This document shows positions 1 to 4,258 of a stretch of DNA of 5,067 bases, one piece after another (positions within the stretch are counted from its first letter, which is position 1; each line of letters opens with the position of its first letter). Origin of the DNA: an uncultured Gammaproteobacteria bacterium (lineage in GTDB: Bacteria > Pseudomonadota > Gammaproteobacteria > Arenicellales > Poriferihabitantaceae); the NCBI GenBank assembly GCA_938021685.1, contig CALIFM010000213.1, positions 1 to 5,067 of the forward strand, read 5' to 3'. Both the position numbers and the translations under genes were made by a program. Below the pieces are notes generated by a model. It did not search any database. It saw nothing but the letters and a program-made list of their open reading frames with translations, and had not been told where the DNA came from.

Positions 1-1
1 G

Positions 2-55
2 CGGCCTTATGCTGTGCAAAATTGGTTTAACTTCAGCAGCAAACTTGCCCCATAA
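2..55 (+). CDS. Possible C-terminal tail of a gene entering from the left edge (partial)
   Basis: One plus-strand frame is open from base 2 and stops at TAA 53-55. It would encode 17 residues ending FNFSSKLAP. The tail is rich in aromatic and small polar residues and looks protein-like, and it would converge on the minus-strand cyclotransferase gene with a 35-base gap, a normal arrangement. The piece is too short to assign a family, and chance is a real possibility. A competing minus-strand frame starts with ATG at 77-79 and stays open to the left edge, but it has no ribosome binding site. I see no terminator between 56 and 90. Confidence 0.25.
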   Translation, partial: RPYAVQNWFNFSSKLAP

Positions 56-90
56 ATTATATATAGAGTGGCAAAACATACAGACTATTT

Positions 91-615
91 TCAATCTACT
101 AAATGGATAGCCATTTCCATCGTTGCCCGTTCCTTATCAGGGTCAGGCTTGGTTTCTATTGTACGCAGCTTGTTGATATAGCTTTCAGGCAAGGCATGCT
201 CGATCGCGCCACGCAGCACATGTTCTTTATACCACTCGTACGGCTGCATGACTGTTGCGCAATCCAATGCGATGGCCGATGATTGCACTGCACGGTAAGC
301 TGTAGCTGTTAATAATTTACGTTCGCGCGAAATCACCGTCACGGACTCACGTTGATAGTGCACGGGCACACCCTCAAACCCATCCAGCAATGGCCAATCT
401 GTATCTGCCAGTTGATACACTACTCCCCAAGTAGTAGCGAAAGCTTGCAGAGTGATATCGCACTTAGCTGAGCCATCAATACTGAGCTTACTAAACTGCA
501 TCACATTGTTCTCCAGTCGCGCTACACACACCACCTGCGCTAATGACACCCGCGCACGTAGGCGTAAGCTGGATAAGTTTGAGCCATAGGCAAAATAATA
601 ATTAGGCGTTTGCAT
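91..615 (-). CDS. Gamma-glutamylcyclotransferase-like protein (GGCT/AIG2 fold)
   Basis: Probably a cytoplasmic enzyme that cleaves gamma-glutamyl amino acids or related amides to 5-oxoproline; the true substrate cannot be read from sequence. Seen: counting from the ATG, the N-terminus carries the YFAYGSNL substrate-loop signature (residues 7-14), then an ARLENN strand resembling the ARLQD segment of animal GGCT. A WGVVYQL strand is followed by LDGFEGVP, whose Glu (residue 81) matches the family's catalytic acid. The C-terminal part, with YKEHVLRGAIEHALPESY (about 129-146), also parallels animal GGCT. At 174 residues the length is close to the family norm. Start: I prefer ATG at 613-615, which puts the signature right at the N-terminus. 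A GTG at 643-645 would add 10 residues; neither has a clear Shine-Dalgarno sequence, and an in-frame TAA lies just above the GTG. It is divergent from the amt gene and looks monocistronic. Family call fairly sure; reaction inferred. Confidence 0.85.
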   Translation of the reverse strand: MQTPNYYFAYGSNLSSLRLRARVSLAQVVCVARLENNVMQFSKLSIDGSAKCDITLQAFATTWGVVYQLADTDWPLLDGFEGVPVHYQRESVTVISRERKLLTATAYRAVQSSAIALDCATVMQPYEWYKEHVLRGAIEHALPESYINKLRTIETKPDPDKERATMEMAIHLVD

Positions 616-884
616 ACCGCTAGTGTACTCGGTGCTTACCAACACTATTATTGTTTATTTATCGCACCCAACTCCCTATCAAAACTCATATGTTCTTGTC
701 ATCACCGCGCTTAAAAAAGGCGCTCATTTATACAACTTTAGTCGAATACCCTTACGCTACACACTCATTATTCCAATTTAATACCAATTAAAACGCAGTG
801 CATTTAGGGCAAACTTCATCATGTAGAATGCATTTCGTTGCTGATTTGTACAGCAGCCAAAATTAACCTAAATAACTGAAAAAC

Positions 885-899
885 AAATATTAAATATTT
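885..899. repeat. AT-rich 15-base inverted repeat upstream of amt
   Basis: The arms AAATATT (885-891) and AATATTT (893-899) are perfect reverse complements around one central base. The element lies about 77 bases before the amt start, where a promoter or operator would be expected. It could be a regulator site or simply the melting region of the promoter. In such AT-rich DNA, chance palindromes are common. Confidence 0.4.
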
Positions 900-909
900 A
901 GGCTTAGCG

Positions 910-943
910 ACGCAGCAGCAAAACAAAACACATCATGCTGCGT
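910..943 (+). promoter_or_regulatory. Inverted repeat / possible leader hairpin before amt
   Basis: ACGCAGCA (910-917) and TGCTGCGT (936-943) form a perfect 8-base-pair stem with an 18-base A/C-rich loop, and a further G-U pair is possible (909 with 944). It ends 17 bases before the strong ribosome binding site of amt. If the transcript starts upstream of 910 it would fold in the 5' leader. No U-run follows, so it is not an intrinsic terminator. It may stabilise the mRNA, modulate translation, or act as a DNA dyad for a regulator. The function is inferred. Confidence 0.4.
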
Positions 944-960
944 TATTTGACATCATCATC

Positions 961-968
961 AGGAGGAG
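961..968 (+). promoter_or_regulatory. Strong ribosome binding site of amt
   Basis: AGGAGGAG contains the full AGGAGG core complementary to the 3' end of 16S rRNA. The core (961-966) lies nine bases from the ATG at 976-978. This is the best ribosome binding site in the window; it fixes the start and suggests high translation of the channel. Confidence 0.85.
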
Positions 969-975
969 ATAACAG

Positions 976-2280
976 ATGACACCAGAGGAAATTCAGGCCG
1001 CGCTGTCAGCCGCGGCCACCATTAATCTAGAGGTCTACTATTACTGGGCCACCGCGATCATGGTCTTGATTCACGCGGGCTTTTTAATGTACGAAATGGG
1101 CGCTTCGCGAGTCAAACATACACTCGCTTCAGGCACCAAAAACATTTTAGCATTCGCCTTTATGATCCCGACGTTCTATATGTTTGGCTGGTGGATATAC
1201 CTCGCTATGACCAACGGCTTTGCGCCCGACTTCGCCGCAGGCGCAGGTGGTGTACCATGGGGTGAATCTATGGGGCCAAACTTACAAGATAACGCCACAG
1301 GCGTATTCGTGGGTGCCTTTACCCTATTTGCTTGTACAACCGCCTCGATTCTTTCAGGTGCAGTTATCGAGCGTATCCGCATGATGTCCTTTATAGTACT
1401 AGCCGTGCTGCTTGGTTCGGTAGTATGGGTACTTTCAGCCTCTTGGGGCTGGCATTACTTAGGCTGGATGGTGACCAAATGGGGTTATCACGACTTCGGC
1501 GCATCAGGCGTGGTACATATGATCTCTGGCTTTTTTGCTTTAGGTGTACTAATCAACTTAGGGCCGCGAATCGGCAAGTTTAACGCTGACGGCTCAGCCA
1601 ATGTCATCAAAGGCCACAGCTTACCAATGACGGCAACTGGCCTCATGCTCATTGTAGTCGGCTTTTTCGGCTTTTTAGGCGCTTGCGTTATTTTCCCAGG
1701 CTCGCCTGTTAGCTTTCACCCGACTATGTGGACCAATATTTACGGCGGCCCAACCACGCTTTCTGCTATTTGTTTCAACACACTTATGGCAGTAGCGGGC
1801 GGTATTATTGGTTGCTATGTCAAAACCCGCGACCCGTTCTGGATGATGTCCGGCGCACTATGCGGCGTAATCTCCGCAGCAGCTGGTCTTGACATGTGGA
1901 ACCCAAGCTTAGCTTTCATCATCGCTTTTGCTGGTGGTCTGCTTGGCCCAGTTGCAGCAGGCATGGTTGAAAAACTGGGCATTGACGACGCTGTTGGCGC
2001 TTTCTCAGTGCATGGTGTTTGCGGTGTATGGGGCTTGTTGGCTGTTGGCATCTTTATGGGCGGTTATCCACCAATCTCCGCTGATATCCCAACTATCACT
2101 TTTATGGGCCAGTTTAAAGGCATGCTAGTCATGGCAGCACTGGGCTTTATCCCCGGTTATGTTGCGTCACTGTTGTTTAAAGTCACAGGTTTGCTACGTG
2201 CTAGCGATGCAGTACAGTTGGCGGGTATGGACGTCGAAGTGGTCGGCGATGCATACCCTGAAGAAATCCGAACCATTTAA
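976..2280 (+). CDS. amt: Amt-family ammonium channel/transporter (divergent subtype)
   Basis: Inner-membrane channel for ammonium uptake, expected to be a trimer. The 434 residues contain about 11 hydrophobic spans, roughly 20-42, 57-79, 108-130, 137-157, 175-195, 216-239, 258-281, 287-304, 312-332, 341-361 and 377-403. No cleavable signal peptide is visible, unlike E. coli AmtB. Conserved hallmarks by eye alignment to AmtB: the FVGAF Phe gate (F111, F115), GAVIERIR (128-135), the DFGASGVVH segment with D173 and first pore His H181, F233, and SVHGVCG with the second pore His H346. Odd: the usual WFGFNAGS reads FFGFLGAC (230-237), so the Ser at AmtB 219 becomes C237 and the Asn becomes L234. 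TM1 has HAGFLMYEMG, resembling the QAGFAMLEAG type. The tail GMDVEVVGDAY lacks the HGE of GlnK-controlled Amts. No glnK is adjacent; a 55-codon membrane protein follows 31 bases downstream. Family call very sure; ammonium as substrate is by family. Confidence 0.95.
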   Translation: MTPEEIQAALSAAATINLEVYYYWATAIMVLIHAGFLMYEMGASRVKHTLASGTKNILAFAFMIPTFYMFGWWIYLAMTNGFAPDFAAGAGGVPWGESMGPNLQDNATGVFVGAFTLFACTTASILSGAVIERIRMMSFIVLAVLLGSVVWVLSASWGWHYLGWMVTKWGYHDFGASGVVHMISGFFALGVLINLGPRIGKFNADGSANVIKGHSLPMTATGLMLIVVGFFGFLGACVIFPGSPVSFHPTMWTNIYGGPTTLSAICFNTLMAVAGGIIGCYVKTRDPFWMMSGALCGVISAAAGLDMWNPSLAFIIAFAGGLLGPVAAGMVEKLGIDDAVGAFSVHGVCGVWGLLAVGIFMGGYPPISADIPTITFMGQFKGMLVMAALGFIPGYVASLLFKVTGLLRASDAVQLAGMDVEVVGDAYPEEIRTI

Positions 2281-2299
2281 TTTCAAACTAATTTAACAA

Positions 2300-2304
2300 A
2301 AGGA
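2300..2304 (+). promoter_or_regulatory. Ribosome binding site of the small membrane protein gene
   Basis: AAGGA lies seven bases before the ATG at 2312-2314, inside the 31-base gap after the amt stop codon. It is an ordinary, well-placed Shine-Dalgarno sequence, and it is a main reason to accept the short downstream frame as a real gene. Confidence 0.7.
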
Positions 2305-2311
2305 CAATACT

Positions 2312-2479
2312 ATGATCAATTCAAGTCCAATTACTACTTGGGAAGGCGCAGGTGCATTCTTCAATTTTGCAGGCAGCGGCAGTGCCGTAGTTTGCTTTTG
2401 GATAATGACCGCTCTGCTAGTTGTGCCGTTAATTGTGGCCTTAAATGCTGAACGCTCAGCGGAACAAACGCACGGTTAA
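2312..2479 (+). CDS. 55-aa single-span membrane protein, cotranscribed with amt
   Basis: I do not recognise a named family. The frame runs from ATG 2312-2314 to TAA 2477-2479. Seen: a 23-residue N-terminal part with aromatic and glycine/serine residues (TWEGAGAFFNFAGSGS, 9-24), one hydrophobic span at about 24-44 (AVVCFWIMTALLVVPLIVAL), and a short polar tail NAERSAEQTHG. Positive charge is scarce (one Arg, one His), so topology is unclear. Support for a real gene: the AAGGA ribosome binding site seven bases upstream, a 31-base gap from amt with no terminator between, and a strong intrinsic terminator starting 41 bases after the stop. It therefore closes a two-gene amt unit. Its size and single span recall known small partners of membrane complexes such as KdpF, CydX or AcrZ, so an accessory role on the Amt trimer is a fair guess but not shown. 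It could also be an independent small protein. Confidence 0.75.
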   Translation: MINSSPITTWEGAGAFFNFAGSGSAVVCFWIMTALLVVPLIVALNAERSAEQTHG

Positions 2480-2520
2480 TTAATAATAAAAAAACATAGC
2501 CACTTTTTAGAGGACATTGG

Positions 2521-2548
2521 GCCGCAGGCAATAGCTTGCGGCTTTTTT
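2521..2548 (+). terminator. Intrinsic terminator of the amt / small-protein unit
   Basis: GCCGCAGGC (2521-2529) pairs with GCTTGCGGC (2534-2542) to give a nine-pair GC-rich stem with one G-U pair and an AATA loop. Six T residues follow directly (2543-2548). This is a textbook Rho-independent terminator for plus-strand transcription. On the minus strand the same stem is not followed by a T-run, so it would not clearly stop the convergent gene ending at 2565. Confidence 0.92.
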
Positions 2549-2564
2549 ATGGGCAGCACATAAA

Positions 2565-2810
2565 CTAGCGATTACGAAGATATCGAACGATACCCACAAC
2601 ACTGATCATCACCCAAAATATTTCAATCATCGCAGCGGCTAAATTAAACTCAACACTCAACGAAATTAAAATTAGGGCCGCACCAATTAGATTGATCACC
2701 GAAAATGCCAACATCTCACTGGTCATTTTTCCCAGCTGCAATAGCAGATAGCATCCGACAATACAAAGCACTCCCAAGTTTCCCACAATGTCATGCCAAC
2801 CGATGCTCAT
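2565..2810 (-). CDS. CBU_0592-family small membrane protein
   Basis: An 81-residue inner-membrane protein of unknown function. Seen: about three hydrophobic spans, roughly 8-26 (IVGNLGVLCIVGCYLLLQL), 31-52 and 57-75, then a short basic end YLRNR. The N-terminal pattern (D-I-V-G-N-L-G-V, then YLLLQLGK), the NLIGAALILISL core, and the FNLAAAMIEIFWVMISVVGI segment match what I know of the CBU_0592 family seen in gammaproteobacteria. The ATG at 2808-2810 fits the usual family length, but no clear ribosome binding site precedes it. A TATAAA box (2822-2827, minus strand) lies so close that a transcript from it would be nearly leaderless. It follows the glycerate kinase by 79 bases on the same strand and may be read through from it. 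It converges on the amt unit with its stop 16 bases beyond that terminator's T-run. No function can be assigned. Confidence 0.8.
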   Translation of the reverse strand: MSIGWHDIVGNLGVLCIVGCYLLLQLGKMTSEMLAFSVINLIGAALILISLSVEFNLAAAMIEIFWVMISVVGIVRYLRNR

Positions 2811-2889
2811 AAGGTGTCGTCTTTATAAATTTGAAATCGTAGAGTAGTCCACCATTATGGCGAACAACGAGAAAAAAGCCAGGTTGAGT

Positions 2890-4149
2890 TTATTTCTCAA
2901 TTAGAACAGCACGAAAATCATTCACATTGGTGAAGGTCGGGCCTGTGTCGATTAAACAATCCAGGGCTTTAAAAAAAGAATAGCTATCATGCTGCTCACA
3001 GCTTTCAACAAGGCTTAAACCTGCTTGCTTGGCTCTGGCTAATGTATCTGGACCAATACATGCTCCCGCCACTGGCTCGCTGCCATCGCGGCCATCTGTA
3101 TCAATCGCCAAAGCATGAATATTGGGGTGCGAATCTAAACCTGCAAGCAGGCCCAGTAAGAACTCCTGATTTGGCCCACCTTTACCGCCGCCACTATGCG
3201 TCACAGTCGTTTCACCACCGCTTAATAACACGGCTGGAGCCTTATATGGTTGACTATGCAAAGCAATGCATTTTGCTATACCTGCCATGGTTTTTCCTAC
3301 TTCTTGCGATTCACCCTCAAGTGCATCGCCTAGAATAATTGGCATATAGCCATTGGCTTTTGCCACTTTAGCTGCAGCTTGTAAACTGCTCATAGGTGAG
3401 CCAATCATTTTTACTTCGCCGCTTACCGCATGCAAATCACTTTTCTTGCTTTCCAGCGCTGCCCGCACTGCATTCGGCACATCAGGTAAATACCGCTCCA
3501 ACAGGGCTAATGCTTGTTGCGGAGTCGAATCATCAACCACTGTCGGGCCAGAGGCAATAGACTCAGGATCATCTCCCGGCACGTCAGATATCAACCAAGT
3601 TTCCAGGCGCGCCTCACCCGCTGCCAAAGCCAATTTCCCACCTTTAATTTGTGATAGCTGCTTGCGCACGGTATTGATTTCCTGAATCGTCGCCCCCCCC
3701 ATCAACAAACCTTTTGTTACATCTTGCTTAAGCGCCAAGCTTACACCTTCAATCGGCTGCGCCATTAAAGCTGAACCACCACCAGAGATTAACGCAATCA
3801 CTAAGTCATCCTTGCTCAAGCCCTTCACCGCTTGCTTAATTTGATCGGCAGCCTGCACGCTGCGCTCATCTGGCACAGGGTGGCCAGCTGTCAGTATTTG
3901 AATGCACTCACAGTCTTGCTCGTACCCTGCTGGCACCACCACCACCCCTGAAAGAACATCAAGCGAGCGGCCGTTTTTAATCCACGCTTGCTCTAAAGAT
4001 TTCGCCATCGCGCCTGAGGCTTTGCCCGCTCCCACCACGACAGTGCGCTTGCCAGCCAACGGTAATCGACTAGGTATACATGACTCAGGCTGCGCAGCAG
4101 CAATCGCTGCTTGCATCATTGCATCTAACACTTCAGAAGGAAAAGACAT
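2890..4149 (-). CDS. Glycerate 2-kinase (MOFRL / GckA-TtuD family)
   Basis: Cytoplasmic kinase expected to convert D-glycerate and ATP to 2-phosphoglycerate, feeding serine, glyoxylate or tartrate carbon into glycolysis. The 419 residues are full length for the family. Seen in order: an N-terminal DUF4147-type domain with VVVGAGKASGAMAK (37-50, K43 a likely active-site residue), TAGHPVPD (87-94), the glycine-rich ISGGGSAL (121-128), NTVRKQLSQIKGGKLA (159-174) and LISDVPGDDPESIASGPT (186-203). The C-terminal MOFRL part has LSGGETTVT (309-317), GGGKGGPNQEF (320-330), AIDTDGRDGSEPVAGA (348-363) and the ending DTGPTFTNVNDFRAVLI (401-417). The start ATG at 4147-4149 agrees with the family N-terminus, although its ribosome binding site is poor. 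It lies 109 bases downstream of the aminotransferase, which can supply hydroxypyruvate for glycerate formation. Codons 150-153 contain a run of eight G. Known gckA and ttuD are both possible names; substrate context favours the glyoxylate/serine role. Confidence 0.93.
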   Translation of the reverse strand: MSFPSEVLDAMMQAAIAAAQPESCIPSRLPLAGKRTVVVGAGKASGAMAKSLEQAWIKNGRSLDVLSGVVVVPAGYEQDCECIQILTAGHPVPDERSVQAADQIKQAVKGLSKDDLVIALISGGGSALMAQPIEGVSLALKQDVTKGLLMGGATIQEINTVRKQLSQIKGGKLALAAGEARLETWLISDVPGDDPESIASGPTVVDDSTPQQALALLERYLPDVPNAVRAALESKKSDLHAVSGEVKMIGSPMSSLQAAAKVAKANGYMPIILGDALEGESQEVGKTMAGIAKCIALHSQPYKAPAVLLSGGETTVTHSGGGKGGPNQEFLLGLLAGLDSHPNIHALAIDTDGRDGSEPVAGACIGPDTLARAKQAGLSLVESCEQHDSYSFFKALDCLIDTGPTFTNVNDFRAVLIEK

Positions 4150-4166
4150 GAGCTTTAGAAATGAAA

Positions 4167-4193
4167 TTCTGTAGGTTTAGTTACTATACAGAA
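4167..4193. repeat. Inverted repeat over the putative kinase promoter start
   Basis: TTCTGTA (4167-4173) and TACAGAA (4187-4193) are perfect seven-base reverse complements with a 13-base spacer. On the minus strand the dyad covers the end of the candidate -10 box and the likely transcription start, just above the glycerate kinase ATG. That is a classic operator position, but it could also fold as a weak leader hairpin. No regulator gene is in the window. Confidence 0.4.
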
Positions 4194-4210
4194 CAATAAA
4201 TAAAATCCAA
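4183..4210 (-). promoter_or_regulatory. Candidate sigma-70 promoter for the glycerate kinase
   Basis: On the minus strand TTGGAT (4210-4205) and TATAGT (4188-4183) are separated by 16 bases. The -10 box matches five of six consensus positions, the -35 box about three. A start near 4176 would give a leader of roughly 27 bases to the ATG. The kinase could also be read through from the aminotransferase, since no clear intrinsic terminator lies in the 109-base gap. Confidence 0.3.
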
Positions 4211-4258
4211 AGAGATCACTGCAACACTGAAAACCAGCTTACTTCTCAAAAATGGTGA

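Larger units (their letters stand above)
616..975. other. Divergent intergenic region between the cyclotransferase and amt genes
   Basis: About 360 AT-rich bases separate the two divergent genes and should hold both promoters. I see no credible coding frame. On the plus strand no GG-N10-GC core is present, so a sigma-54 promoter, common for amt genes, is not supported. No full NtrC-type TGCAC/GTGCA dyad is visible. A weak sigma-70-like pair for the minus gene is ATGACA (697-702 on the minus strand) and GATAGG (675-680) with a 16-base spacer. For amt no box pair scores well. Symmetric elements are listed separately: a 15-base AT palindrome at 885-899, a hairpin at 910-943, and the 7-mer TGCATTT at 799-805 and 829-835. 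Confidence 0.6.

Noticed and set aside
706..724. GCGC-flanked A-run resembling a hairpin or terminator
   Set aside because: The arms are only four bases and the A-run is in the loop, not after the stem; likely chance.
646..975. Sigma-54 promoter and NtrC sites for amt
   Set aside because: Every GG on the plus strand in this stretch was checked for GC after ten bases and none fits; the only TGCA-like site (799-802) has no matching half-site at NtrC spacing.
1332..2128. Other-frame and antisense open frames inside amt (for example 1332-1583, 1815-2051, 1928-2128)
   Set aside because: They overlap the strongly supported amt coding frame and have low-complexity or implausible translations; they are shadows.
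2884..2900. Terminator for the glycerate kinase (TTGAG/CTCAA stem overlapping its stop, then T-run in GGCTTTTTT)
   Set aside because: The stem is only five AT-containing pairs and the T-run is not adjacent to it, so it does not make a credible intrinsic terminator.
2856..2903. 15-codon plus-strand frame in the gap between the kinase and the small membrane protein
   Set aside because: It is too short, has no ribosome binding site and overlaps the end of the kinase gene.
3353..3685. Plus-strand 110-codon frame inside the glycerate kinase
   Set aside because: It lies antisense to a full-length gene with clear family motifs, and its translation has no recognisable domain or supporting ribosome binding site.
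3042..4174. Remaining plus-strand frames opposite the kinase (3042-3338 and 3902-4174)
   Set aside because: They are antisense shadows of a conserved gene and have no domain signal.
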